DNA of 64,000 nucleotides. Source: Euryodendron excelsum (Eukaryota; Streptophyta; Magnoliopsida; Ericales; Pentaphylacaceae). The notes under the pieces are model-generated. The model searched no databases. It was not told where the DNA came from and saw only the letters and a program-made list of their open reading frames with translations. Made by a program: the position numbers and the translations under genes. Positions 24,579 to 35,930 of the stretch are shown here, piece after piece. How positions within the stretch are numbered: the first letter of the stretch is position 1; every line of letters begins with the position of its first letter. The stretch lies in contig CM065381.1 of NCBI GenBank assembly GCA_033060915.1, positions 1,699,001 through 1,763,000 of the forward strand. The letters run 5' to 3'.

Positions 24579-27176
24579 TGACGTTACAGGCCCATCATCG
24601 ATCCACATGGATATGGGAGTATAGGGTATGTATTTAAGTTAACAATTTTTCTGTACAAGTAGTTTGTTTACAACAATTTTGTTACACAAGGTACGGATGC
24701 GCTCACATGCAGACGCGGTGGGTCACACCTATATGACGTACAGTTACACCCATGTGTATTGCAGTACATAGTACGGGTAGGTTTTTACGGTGTATATCGA
24801 CTTGGTCGGATCCATTTGGACCATCCATTGATTACTGCGTTGGTTGAGCGCTGGCGACCAGAGACGCATACATTCCATCTACCTGTTAGGGAGGCCAGCA
24901 TCATGTTACAGGATGTTGCCATATTGTTGGGACTACCGGTTGACGGAGCCCCTATTATACACGCACAAACGCATACTACATTACAGGAGTGTTAGGTTTT
25001 ATGTATGCAGGCATTCGGTGTTAGCCCACCTGCAGAGGAGATTGACAGTGCCCGCCTTAAGATGACATGGCTTCGTCACACATTCCAGGTCCTCCCACAG
25101 GATGCAGATGAGGTTACTGTATAGCGGCATGCACGTGCCTATATATTGCGACTGATTGGGGGTATACTTCTCACAGATTACTCTCAGACTATGGTGAGGC
25201 TCACATGTCTCCCATTTCTACTTGACTTGGACGTTGCCGGGGCATATAGCTGGGGCAGTGCAGTTTTAGCCATGCTTTACAGGAGCATGGGCCGGGCGGC
25301 GAGGTCTGGGGCGAAGCAGATTGCAGGAGCACTTGTTTTATTACAGGTTGAATACATAGTTCATGTTATGTTTCTTTACAATGCTTGTTTTTTATTACAA
25401 TTTATTCATAGCGTGATTGGTGGACTCTTTTTGTACAGATATGGGCGTGCGAGCGATTCCCATGCATGGGCTCGCACCGCATGGATGATCTTACTGCTAG
25501 CCAGCAGCCATTAGTTATACAGGGGGTGGAGTTTCCCGGTGGACCATGGGGAGCTAGGTATGTATAATTGCCTTTTTATTTTTGTTAACACCTCTACACA
25601 TTTGTAATTATAAAATTTAATTAATATTATGTTGAACGTTTATGCTAGATGGAGATCTAGATATCGCACTACTAGTACTTCCACCCATGTGGTCCATGTC
25701 TACCGTGATCAGCTGGACCGATTACGACCTGACGAGGTATGTATACAATTTTAGATATTGTAATTCATATTACTTAATTGTAGCATCGTTATTTATTAAT
25801 GGGTACTATTAATGTAAATTATGTAGTTCATATGGAGGCCGTACGATGCTATCATGCATATATTTCTTGATTATTGTTGGGTTGGGAGTGATATATGGGT
25901 CACTCGATCCCCTTTGCTGCGCCTGGAGGTTGTTGAGTGACATTTACTGGATCGAGTTTGCCGACAGTTTGGCTTCAGACAGGTTGTACCTGCCACTCAT
26001 GATACCTCGCCCACATTACATGCTATTGACTTGAGAGGGAGACCGCCTACTGATTGGACCTAGTTCTATAAACAGCACATGAACCGATGGCAGTATAGGC
26101 GTGAGTATCTTGTAGTTGGGGTGATTGATGCTGCAGATATGCGTTACGACGATCAGTATATGGTATGGTACCGCTGTATCACACGCACACTGGTTGGGAA
26201 TCCAGTTCATCGGCCTGCTACTGGATACCTTGAGGTTGGCTCCATGGTTGAGATTGCGGTTAGTAATGCCATAAATTATATATATTTTTACTGTGAATTA
26301 TAAATGTTTAAATACCATAAAAACTTCAACTCACTTTGCAGACTTGTCACATTGCGGTCATACATCATTTCGTTGATCGTGCCATATATGTATACGACAG
26401 GCTGGAGGCACTGCAGGACATGTATTTGGTCCGGGACCTGTGTCAGAGGTCACTTTATGTCTTGCGTGAGCAGCAGCGGATTGTACAGCCAGGAGTTCTA
26501 GACGCTCCCGCTCCTATGCCACCAGCAGCTCCAGCCGTTCCCCCTCCCAGCGGATCATCATCACAGGAGTTCCTGCAGTATTTCAGTGCCACGTAGCCAT
26601 CCTCAGCCTATGTGACTCCGACTAGGCCAGTATATACATATCATACCGAGTCACACGATGTGCCCTCATCATCACGCTCGAGTAGTTCTGAGGTCATACC
26701 GCGTCGCATCGCCTATCGCCATATTACATCACCTGTTGCATACGACCAGGGGTATTGGTTATCGGCAGTAGGAGATGATGATGACTTCCAACGATATGGT
26801 GACCCATTATTAGCATCTGGGCAGCAGATAGAGACACCTTTTTCAACAGATGGTCGGGACCATTTTGACCCTACGACACAGCCAGAGGGGCTATCGCAGG
26901 TCACTCAGGTTAGTAGTGTGCAGCAGATTCATCCAGTGGTGGCACCCCTACCATTGACATTGAGGGTGTTTCGTAAATCACACAGCAGAGCGACATCCAC
27001 ATCTACAGCCATAGCCAGAGTCACCCTCAGTGCCACAGCCACTGACAGTGCCACAGCCAGACCTACAGCCAGAGGCACATCCCACACTACAGTCCATCAC
27101 ACGTGTCTTTCTTCGTCAGCCGAGGCCCGCGAGAGAGAGGAGGCCATCCCGATGTGGTACAGGAGGCCATGTATAG
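24539..27176 (+). pseudogene. Plant mobile domain (PMD) gene carried by the MULE, broken
   Basis: This gene encodes a PMD protein of the family that also contains the host proteins MAIN and MAIL1; MULE-borne copies are known, their role in transposition is not. Six exons are inferred: 24539-24625, 24691-25346, 25439-25557, 25649-25736, 25827-26258 and 26342-27176, all with GT/AG borders and matching phases. The PMD is clear in exon 2: GFYGVYRLGRIHLDHPL, ALVERWRPETHTFHLP and DVAILLGLPVDG, then LIGGILLTDYSQ. Exons 4-5 give VVHVYRDQLDRLRPDE and YRREYLVVGVIDAADMRY. The end is Pro/Ser/Gln-rich. Damage: a frameshift near 24735; stops at 24993, 25121, within exon 5 and at 26594; and a frameshift near 26990. 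Natural stop at 27174-27176. Confidence 0.85.
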
Positions 27177-27562
27177 TAGCAAGATTGTTTTTTGCATACT
27201 GGATAGTTATATTTCAAAACTTATTGGATGTAATAGTTAATGATGATAGTTTTTGTTGTAAATAAATTTAGTTATAACAAAATTAATGACGATAGTTTTT
27301 GTTCTATCTATGTCCATTTATAAATGAATATAACTGTTGTTATTGACACTGGCACTCTTTGCGGAGAAAACAATTAAAGTTGACGATAAATTCATTAAAC
27401 TGAAAAGTAAAAATAATAGGATAATTCATTTTTTCTTCACCCACCAAAAAAAAAATATTAATGGATGAAAGTAATATCGAAACTACTTATCATAACTGAA
27501 ATATGAAGACTTGTCATTTTTTGAAGACGCTGTACCAATGACAGGAAAATAATTTAGCAGAC

Positions 27563-27712
27563 TCGTCATGTCCTATTACTTTTCGATACATGATTGTCCT
27601 ATCTCTATCTTCTGAGACATGTCACGTGAATTTCTTGATAATTGTCATGTCTTATTACTTGTCAATTCATGATTGTCATATCTCTACCTTCTGAAGCCCT
27701 TCACGTGAACCC
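27563..27712. repeat. 79-bp tandem duplication upstream of the third MULE gene
   Basis: GTCATGTC(C/T)TATTACTT starts two copies at about 27565 and 27644. Both contain CATGATTGTC(C/A)TATCTCTA and end in CACGTGAA. The CACGTG E/G-box-like word is thus duplicated 120-270 bp upstream of the third gene; a promoter role is speculation. Confidence 0.6.
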
Positions 27713-27817
27713 TGCCAGTAACTTCAGCATTGTCATGTGAATTTTGCAGTATCATGTGAAGCCTTTCATCAATGATTAGTATCTTTTAGCATGATGGATT
27801 GGTGTGAGCTGGTTGAG

Positions 27818-27824
27818 TATAAAA
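27818..27824 (+). promoter_or_regulatory. TATA box of the third MULE gene
   Basis: TATAAAA lies 44 bp before the ATG at 27868, leaving room for a transcription start about 30 bp downstream and a short leader. It supports the ORF being a real, once-expressed gene. Confidence 0.5.
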
Positions 27825-27867
27825 TGGTGTGAGGTTATGAAATGCTCAAGAAACCAAATCTCTAAAC

Positions 27868-28509
27868 ATGCCCAAGCAAAAAGGGTTATTTGGTGCATCA
27901 TCTACTCATTCAGTTCCAACCAGTAATGTGCATGAAAATCAGAACTTAGTCATCCACATAGTGGGTATATATACAGACCCAATTGGTAACAAATGGTATG
28001 GCCGAAAACGTAGCTTCCTGAACAAACCTATTCTAATGCACAATATGATAGGTCCAGTCAACCATATCTTTATTGGCAATGCATCCTTTCAACCACCCCA
28101 CGGTGTGACCGACGACCAATACATAAGGTTGCCCTGGGAAGACTTATTCGATAAATGGTGTGAACAAGAGATGTATTGACGATGGTATGACCTACGTGTC
28201 CCAAAGGCCCGGTCAGCTAAGCTTTTCGGGAGGAGATCACCTAACAACAAGGTCATAAAAGCGCTCGAACGCGAGATTGATCAAATGCAACGAAGACTAG
28301 ATAGATATCATTTTACGAAAAACGCAAAGAAACAATGTGTTGACCCAACAAAATGAATAATAGAAATTATTGAAGATCTGTTGCTAGTTTCTGACACAGA
28401 ACTTTCAGACTCCTTAGAAGAAGAAGGTAACGATAACTTTGAAAACTATCTACCTACTAGGCTTACCGTTGCTAGGAAACCACTATGTTGTTATGAACAT
28501 GGTCCATGA
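27868..28509 (+). pseudogene. Third MULE gene, family not recognised
   Basis: A coherent frame runs from ATG 27868 to TGA 28507-28509, about 213 codons, interrupted only by two in-frame TGA codons (28177 and about 28354) that could be decayed CGA/TGG. The N-terminal 104 residues are uninterrupted and of ordinary composition (VIHIVGIYTDPIGNKWYG, LPWEDLFDKWCEQ). The middle is basic (RSAKLFGRRSPNNK), followed by a heptad-like helix (IKALEREIDQMQRRLDRYH). The end is acidic (DTELSDSLEEEGNDN). No transposase, PMD or zinc-finger motif is seen, and I recognise no domain. Its place inside the element on the same strand as mudrA and PMD, with a TATA box, suggests an accessory MULE gene, comparable in position to mudrB but not visibly related. 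It could also be a captured host gene. Confidence 0.55.
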
Positions 28510-28594
28510 AAGCATGTTCTGATTTGTAGTTTAGTATGATGCAAAATAAGTTATTATGTTTTCATGTAATATATGTATGAGTTTGGGTTATATT

Positions 28595-30195
28595 TGCCAT
28601 TTTGGGGAGGAAAGGTCCAGTTCAAAAGTTATGTCATCTTTTGGGATTTCGGGAGTTAGGGTTTCGGAGTTAGGCCATGTCGACAGGAGGCTCCTGCGGG
28701 TCCCGAGTGATGTGTGGGAGTTGACGACACGTCAATCAGAGTCCCGGTTCAAAAGTTATGTCATCTTTCGGGATTTTGAGAGTCAGGGTTTCGGAGTTAG
28801 GCCATGTCGGCCTTTGGGGTACTGTTTTGGGGAGGAAAGGTCCTGCAAGTGCGAACCTCAACGGGAGGCTCCTGCGGGTCTCGAGCGACGAATGAGAGTT
28901 AACGGCACATCAATCAGAGTCCCGGTTCAAAAGTTATGTCATATTTTGAGATTTTAGGAGTTAAGAGTTCGAAGTTAGGCCATGTTGGCCTTCGGGGTGC
29001 CGTTTTGGGGAGGAAAGGTCTCGAGAACCGTGAGTGCGAAACTCGAAGGGAGGCTCCTGCTGGTCCCAAGTGACGTGTGGGAGTTGACGGCACATCAATC
29101 GGAGTCTCGGTTCAAAAGTTATGTCATCTTTCGAGATTTTGGGAGTTAGGGTTTCAGAGTTAGGCCATATCAGCCTTCGGGGTACCGTTTTGGGGAGGAA
29201 AGGTGGAAGTCATGCGAAACTCGACGGGAGGCTCCTGCAGGTCCCGAGTGACATGTGAGAGTTGACGGCACATCAATCAGAGTCCCGGTTCAAAAGTTAT
29301 GTTATCTTTCGGGATTTTAGGTGTTAGAGTTTCGGAGTTAGGCCATGTCGGCCTTCGGGGTGCCGTTTTGGGGAGGAAAGGTCCCGTGAGTGCGAAACTA
29401 GACGGGAGGCTCCTGTGGGTCCCGAGTGACGTGTGGGAGTTAACGGCACGTCAATCAGAGTCCCGGTTCAAAAGTGATGTCATCTTTCGGGATTTTGGGA
29501 GTTAGGGTTTCAGAGTTAGGCCATGTTAGCCTTCGGGGTACCGTTTTGGGGAGGAAAGACCCTGTGAGTGTGAAACTTGACGGGAGGCTTGTACGGGTCC
29601 TGAGTGTCGTGTGAGAGTTTACGGCACGTCAATCGGAGTCTCGGTTCAAAAGTGATGTCATCTTTCGGGATTTTGGGAGTCAGGGTTTCGGAGTTAGGCC
29701 ATGTCGGCCTTCGGGGTGCCGCTTTGGGGAGGAAAGGTCCCGTGAGTGTGAAACTTGACAGGAAGCTCCTGCGGGTCCCGAGTAATGTGTGGGAGTTGAC
29801 GGCACGTCAATCGGAGTACCGGTTCAAAAGTTATGTCATCTTTCGCTTTTTTTGGGAGTTAGGGTTCAGAGTTAGACAAAATCAGCCTTCGGGGTACCGA
29901 ATTGGGGAGGAAAGATCCGGTGAGTGCGAAACTCGACGAGAGGCTTCTGCACATCCCGAGTGACGTGTGGGAGTTGACGGCGCGTCAATCGGAGTTCCGG
30001 TTCAAAAGTTATGTCATCTTTCAAGATTTTGGTAGTCAAGGTTTTGGAGTTAGGCCATGTCGGCCTTCAGGGTATCATTTTGGGGAGGAAAGGTCTGATG
30101 AGTGTGAAACTCGATGAGAGGCTCCTGCACATCCCGAGTGACGTGCGGGAGTTGACGGCACATTAATCAGAGTCTTAGTTCAAAAGTTATGCAAT
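28595..30195. repeat. 178-bp tandem array, about nine copies, inside the MULE
   Basis: The word AGGCTCCTG or a variant recurs at 28690, 28868, 29053, 29231, 29409, 29587, 29765, 29943 and 30121. Spacing is 178 bp with one exception of 185. Each unit has CACGTCAATCGGAGTC, GGTTCAAAAGTTATGTC, GAGTTAGGCCATGTCGGCC and TTTTGGGGAGGAAAGG. The array is GC-rich against an AT-rich window and full of CpG. The unit is not a multiple of three, so the open frames across it are not coding. It lies next to the right terminus. Confidence 0.92.
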
Positions 30196-30245
30196 GTTAA
30201 AATGTTGGAAATGAATTTTAAATTTGCTGGTGGGAATTGCTAAGG

Positions 30246-30440
30246 AAAACGCTTTTTCAAAAAGCGTTTTGACCTAGCCTAGTATAAGGTGGTAGAAATA
30301 CGAGAAAACGCTAATCAAAATAGCGTTTTTAATAGAAACGCTTTTCTAAAAAACATTAAACTTGCAACATAGAAATAAGTTTAAATAGCCCCCTATGCAG
30401 GAATAAAGACCAAATTATTTCCTTATTATGGAAATTAGCC
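30246..30440. repeat. Right subterminal hairpins and terminal inverted repeat of the MULE
   Basis: A perfect 12-bp stem with a one-base loop (arms 30246-30257 and 30259-30270; AAAACGCTTTTT) is followed by AACGCT...AGCGTT at 30307-30327 and another AAACGCTTTTC. The last ~100 bp form the right terminal inverted repeat ending TTATGGAAATTAGCC. Confidence 0.75.
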
Positions 30441-30449
30441 GATTAAAGA

Positions 30450-31069
30450 TGGAGAGGAGCCGAAACCTCCAAATTGACGTGGCAATGGAGAGTTTTAAAA
30501 TTATAAGCACACGTAATTGATCTTTTGTTTCAAAAGATAAAACTATAATGATGTTTTAAACTATATCATGAGAAGACCATGGAGTTTTCTCAGTAAACAA
30601 TGTTGCAAATAGTATATTTTATATTATTTTTCCAAATGATAGTACAGGTAGATTTATGCATAAGTAGTAAAATACTACAAGCTATAAATGCTAGAAGAAT
30701 ACCACGAAAATTCAGGAAAAATTATTTAATTTTACAATAAAGTAATATACTTAATTCGTACACTTGAAATCTCTATGAGAGGTTAGACTCCAAAGTCCCT
30801 TGAAATGCCAAAGGACTAATATTATTGCTAGAGTTGGGCAATGCCTCGTCTCCTTTAAATTGGTGGCAATGGGTTTAACTCTATTCTAACTCTACGTAAT
30901 CAATATATGACACAATAAATTTTTATTTTTTTGATCTTATGAAAATTATACACCCATCTACAAAAAAAGTTCAAACAAATATAGATTCACATGCAGCCAG
31001 TTGTGGAGCTAGGAAATTATTTCTAGGGGTGACAATATAAAACGAGTCTCTAAACACAATTTACTATTT
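30450..31069. other. Intergenic DNA after the MULE, nothing recognised
   Basis: AT-rich sequence. Around 31005 TTGTGGAGCTAGGAAAT resembles the start of a widespread plant repeat (usual form GTGGCGGAGCCAGGAA), leading into the degenerate repeats at 31070. Confidence 0.4.
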
Positions 31070-31390
31070 AAGGGAGGGCACTTATAAATTTTCAAGAAGG
31101 AAAATTTGAAAATAATTCTAAAATTATAGGTAAAAATAGAATATTTTGAAATTTTAAGGGGCATTTATAAATTTTCAGATGAAAAATTGAAAAATATTTC
31201 TAGAATTGTAAGCAAAAATATGACTTTTAAAAAATTTCAAGGGCAAATTAAAAACTATTTCTAAAACCCTAGGCAAAAATAGGACTTTGCCAAATCTGAG
31301 GGGGAGAATTCAAATTTTTAGAAGGAAATCAGGAATTAATTTTAAAGCTATAGGAAAAAGTGAGATCTTTAAAAAGTTAAGGGAAATAGC
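31070..31390. repeat. Degenerate tandem repeats, units about 60-75 bp
   Basis: Variants of ATTTATAAATTTTCA, TTTCTAAAATTATAGG and AAAAATAGGACTTT recur about four times at 60-75 bp spacing. This looks like the internal array of a decayed non-autonomous transposon. Confidence 0.5.
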
Positions 31391-32785
31391 TGTCTCCTTT
31401 CGGCATAAGCTGCCTCCATTGTCTGCAGCACACTTAGAGGAGAATTTAAAGTATATTATGAGATCTAACTTAAGCCTCATGAAAGTCATGAGATTCTTTT
31501 TTTGGTCATTATTAAATCAGATGGTGGCCTTCTAGCCAAGAAAAAAGGTTGTGAATAATTTTTTTGTTTCAAATTTCAATTACATTCTTGATTTGGATGA
31601 TAATTTTGATCATTTATAATCTATCATATAAAAAAACCAGAACCGTAGTGTCAATGGAGTCATCAATATTCTTCTCCGTCAAAAGTATACCTCCGGTTAG
31701 AAGTTACCCTATTACTAGGGTAGACTTTTGGTATTGTAGTTTTAATGAATTGACTAAAATACCCGTACATAATGTTCTAGTAACTACATAAAACTGCAGC
31801 AACATACCCTAATGAATTGATTAAAATACCCTAATAACAAAGGGGTAATTTTGTCAATTCACACCCTAAAAGTTGAAAGACTTGGAAGGCTAGAACATAC
31901 ATAAGGCCCAAGTGGTTCGTATATTCTAGTTTGACAGGTCACCGGTGCACTCTTTTCTCACAATTAGTCTGTGTCTGTCACCCACAACATTATAACACTA
32001 ATACATATTGTAAACTTCCGGTCACTCGCCGGATGCTAGTGTTATACCGTAAACTTTTTCGTAAGTCGCCCATTCTGCTTACCAATGTGGAACTTCACTT
32101 TTTATTTTTATTTTTTAATGTGGAACTTCACTTGCTTCCATTTAACTAAGCCCAATAATACACATATTAAACTCTTTTCCATTTGTTTTTTCTGCTTTTG
32201 CTTTTTTTTTTCTGATGGACTGTTCGTAAGGGTAATTGACTGTTTAGTCAACTTCATCTAAATAAAAAATAATAAAAAAAATGTTATTATTTTAAAATTA
32301 TTATATAGAATTTTACATCAGAATGATATGGTAATGATAATTTTGTAATTAACAGGCATGAATTTTTTATTATGAAGTGATATGACCACAACTTAGACAC
32401 ATTATTCTGGTGATGAATTCTGTATAAATTTTCTGATTGTATAATATTACTCAAATAACTAAACTTTCTTAGGAGTAGATGTGGAAAACTCGAAATGACT
32501 TGAATTTATTGTTAGGAAAATTTAACCTAAACTATACACAAGAACCAATTTTCTCATCTAGATATGGTTGATTCTAAAGCGATCGATACGATATGGGTTA
32601 GAGAATAAAGTTTTTCATTTTTATATTTGGTCTACCAGGATGATGAAAGTTCGGAAACTTGAAGAAAATAGAGGAGAAGAAATACCAAAGATACAATGAA
32701 TGAAGATGCCGAAGATGGTTTAATTTAGCTTTCTTTTTTTTTTTTTTTTGAACAATTACATTCATAACAGGCTGATGAAACTAAC
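31391..32785. other. Intergenic DNA, nothing recognised
   Basis: AT-rich and stop-rich. A short repeat (TGTGGAACTTCACTT twice near 32078 and 32119) and a poly-T run at 32730-32748 are the only features noted. Confidence 0.45.
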
Positions 32786-33313
32786 CTTGTGACTGAACCA
32801 CAGCCCAAAAGTCACCGGGAAAAGTTTCCGCTGTCGGATTGTGAATCCACCGGCCTATAAATACAGAATGATAGAAGGATTTACTAAGATAATCAAACAT
32901 TTGTGTAATGCTACAAGTCAAAATAGAGGAAGACTTGAGAAGAAAGAAGAAAGATGCTGAGATCAAATAAACGAAAACAAACAATTACATGAATTTGGAG
33001 TATTCCTTCAGTTCGAAACTGATCATACTTCGCTTAAATTATAAGTCAATACCTGTGGCGAGGCATTAAAGTTTCGAATCCAACTTCTTTTCCGACATCG
33101 ATATAAAGGTGTAGTGACTTCCACATCGAAGTAGTCGGCGTGGAGTATGTGGTAAGGCAAACGCAATGCTTTAATGTCATCTCGCAGTTGATGGAGCCTT
33201 TGAAAATGTTTAGTGGGGAAGGAGGAAATTTCCAGGAAAGAACACAATGACCCCCAAGTCCTTTCCGATAATTGATATTTATATATTTTGATTTTGATGT
33301 TAGAACTGTCCAT
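32786..33313 (-). CDS. Possible two-exon gene fragment, unrecognised
   Basis: Exon 1 runs from ATG 33313 to 33053 (87 codons) and ends at CAG|GTATTG. The intron is T-rich and ends CTGTATTTATAG. Exon 2 (32854-32786, 23 codons) is open in the matching phase and ends at AAG|GTTAGT. Together they give about 110 residues of normal composition (SFPTKHFQRLHQLRDD, LPYHILHADYFDVEV, RSWIRNFNASPQ, FTIRQRKLFPVTFGLWF), with no stop or low-complexity run, unlike the surrounding DNA. I find no further exon leftward and recognise no domain. It may be a fragment of a host gene left after rearrangement, or a chance frame. The splice agreement is the main support. Confidence 0.35.
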
Positions 33314-34415
33314 TACTAGTGGATTGAATTTTGGTGCTGTAAAATAGTGTACTGACTCAAATTTTTGTTTTATTTTTTAAAAAAAAATCAGAATCCATCA
33401 TTCTATAGAATTTACGTTAGCGAATTGATCATCTTTTGAAAAAAACTCAATTGAAAGAAGTTTAATCTTTTGATCCCTCAAATACTTTTTGAACATTTTT
33501 CAAAGTATTTTCAGTGTCAATTTTTTTGTACAAAATAAAATGACTAAAGCTGTCAAATACTATTACTTTTTTTTTTTTTTGGATATATAATTAATCTTTA
33601 CAATGATCCTCACCCAAAATATTAACTAGCATGCTAAAAAAAAATACTGACAATACATAACCAAACAATGCACCTTGCCCGTGCTGCGTACTATGTCATC
33701 AATGATCTCATCCATATAATGTATATGACTTTAGTAAAAAATTTGTATTCTTTTGTTTTTGTTTTGGTCTTTAATAATGTATACATATGAAGAACTTGAA
33801 CGCATTTAGATGATCAAAATTCCCCCAGGCCTTGGAAACCAGAGGATACAATATCCCTATGGGAAAATTGTATTCAGTCTTCTTTTGAGGACTACATGCT
33901 CCTCCCCCTCTTCTCACATATTCACGAGTCTCACAACTGTTTGGCAGGTGTGGAGCTTGATCTACCGTCAAATCCCACCAATGGATAGAAAAAAATTGGC
34001 CCTAGTGTGATTGGTTGTGTTATACTTTTAATAAGATAAAATAAATAAATAAATAAAATCAGTATGCAAATGTATCTATTAATGAAGTCAGTCTAGATCT
34101 TTTAAATGATGAGTTTAGCTTTGATATGTATAATTTTCACAAAAGCGGGATACTAAAATATAACATTTATCTTTCAAAATTCAAGCACAACATAAAAAAG
34201 TACTCATAGTTCGTGTAATACTCTAGTGCTTGTTTATATAAAATATTTTATATTATCAGTGTATAAAAATTAAACTCTTTAATAATTTAGTTAAGTATGT
34301 GACATTTGAAGCTGAGTTAATTGAAATCAAAGTTCAATCAAACTTTCTTGGGTGTGAGTTGTCCTTCTAAGCTCACAAGTTCCAGAAAAATTTCAAACGT
34401 GCATATATCTAACAA
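33314..34415. other. Intergenic DNA, nothing recognised
   Basis: AT-rich, with poly-A/T tracts and no supported coding region. Confidence 0.45.
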
Positions 34416-34458
34416 ATAATAATAATAATAATAATAATAATAAGAACAGCAGCAGCAG
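34416..34458. repeat. Compound (AAT)9 and (CAG)4 microsatellite
   Basis: An AAT array is followed after AAGAA by four CAG units. Confidence 0.88.
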
Positions 34459-34630
34459 TATGCATGTATGGGAGAATAAATTGCAAGGTGTCATTTATCC
34501 ATTTTTTTTTTTCTCTTGCACATTGATTTTCTCAAATCAAGAAGGAACATTTATGCATACACATTCTAAATTAAGTAGATCAAGTGAACAAAAATTAATG
34601 AAAAAAAGAACACGTCATTTAATTGTATCA

Positions 34631-34773
34631 AACAAACCCTAGTGAGCTCAACCTCCATTGGCAATTCAATGTCACAACGAAGTGGGATGGAGAATTACAC
34701 CAATCCCGAGATTAGTCAAGGTGCGCATGAACTGATCCGAACACCAAGTTAACAAAAAAAAAAAAAAAAAAAA
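34631..34773 (+). mobile_element. SINE 3' part with poly-A tail
   Basis: AACCCTAGTGAGCTCAACCTCC, AGTGGGATGGAGAATTACAC and ATTAGTCAAGGTGCGC, then GATCCGAACACC and a 21-base A tail, match the body and tail I know from plant tRNA-derived SINEs. The Pol III boxes are missing or diverged at the 5' side, so this copy is 5'-truncated. Confidence 0.6.
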
Positions 34774-35344
34774 GAGAAAATATCCAATAGCTCAGTAGCA
34801 CCCATGATTTAGGTCCTACTTCTGTTATGATTTTTAACTTTCGTGCATTGAATTTGTACTAAATCTTGAATTTGAGTAGCAATAGCTGGTATTATCTCTC
34901 TATTGAATATCTGTTCGCAAAGTTGAGCTCCAATTTATGGGGCATGAGTCGCATGACATGGAATGACTAAGCATAATCAATGAGAGTTCTTAAATCATTG
35001 GCAAACCAAGTGGTGACATTGTGGGAGAATTTCTTTTCTTCTTCTTTTTATTTTTTTCTCTATTTCTTTAATTTGCATTTTTGGGTGTGTAATTTTAAGA
35101 ACATCGTACATCATTTAATTCATTTTCCAGAAAAACACATTGGTGGTGATTGAGATCCCCTCCTAATGTGCAAAACCTTAAAAAACAACGGTTGAAGAAC
35201 GAAACTTAGGAGTGATGAGAAGTGGAAAGCTACTATGCATCATTTTTCCTCTCATATAACTACCCAGTTAATTACTATATATTTACTCGGTTAACAGTAT
35301 TCAAGTTACAAAGACTACCAAAACCGTTGAATGGGTTGCCAATT

Positions 35345-35930
35345 CAGGAGCGAGGTTAGTCCAGAGCAGGGCTAGCTCGACCCCTAGGCAAGTAAGGCGC
35401 TTGCTTGAGGCTCCAAAGTTTTTAAAACTCTTGTATAATTTTCCTAGCATTCTTTCGAAAAAGAGCCCCTATGTAGGCAAGAATAAAAAGGCATGTCAGG
35501 AAAAAAAACCTACAATTAACTACGCTAGTAAACTTTAAGAAGCAAATACTAGTTTAACCAATAATTGAACAAATAAAAAATTTTGAGGGCCCCAAATTTT
35601 TTAAAAACTTACATGATATATTTGAGGCCATATGAAAAGAAGGCCCTATGAAGAGAAGGCCCAAAATCAACTACATTCATTAACTTAAAAAAAATTAGTT
35701 TAATCCGAAAAAATAAATTATACAAAAATTTTTTAAAGGCTCCAAATATTTTATAACATCATATGTTACAATTACAACCCTATATAGTTTTTACATTTTT
35801 TGAAAAAAGGACACAATCATAATGAAAAAAGGCTGGTTAGAAAACGAACACCCAAAATCAACACACTGATTAATTTAAGAAAAAACACCAGCTAATTAAC
35901 CAAAAAAATAATATAAATTTTCTACACCAA
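35345..35930. mobile_element. Decayed repeat with CCCCTAGGCAAGTAAGGCGC head
   Basis: Recurrent AGGCCC(C/T)AAA-TTTTTTAAAA and AAATCAACTACATT phrases, starting at a CGACCCCTAGGCAAGTAAGG head, look like the repeated interior of a non-autonomous transposon. Ends and target duplication are not resolved. Confidence 0.35.

Larger units (their letters stand above)
19667..30449. mobile_element. 10.8 kb Mutator-like element (MULE) with mudrA and PMD genes
   Basis: The element spans 19676-30440. Termini GGCTAATTTCCATAA and its complement TTATGGAAATTAGCC start inverted repeats that align, with mismatches, for about 100 bp. They are flanked by 9-bp direct repeats GATTTAAGA (19667-19675) and GATTAAAGA (30441-30449), which differ at one base. 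A 9-bp duplication plus a mudrA gene is diagnostic of Mutator elements. Gene content on the plus strand is mudrA-like transposase (21168-24113), plant mobile domain gene (24539-27176), and an unknown third gene (27868-28509). The right arm has a 178-bp tandem array, and both subterminal regions have AACGCT/AGCGTT inverted motifs. All genes carry stops, so the copy is dead, but the structure is complete. Confidence 0.93.

Noticed and set aside
28556..30117. Four open frames of 68-133 residues on the plus strand, looking like a repetitive protein
   Set aside because: They are readings of the 178-bp tandem array. The unit is not a multiple of three, so frames change with each copy and stops recur.
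28595..30195. CRISPR-like array
   Set aside because: The units are contiguous 178-bp tandem copies without unique spacers, in a plant transposon.
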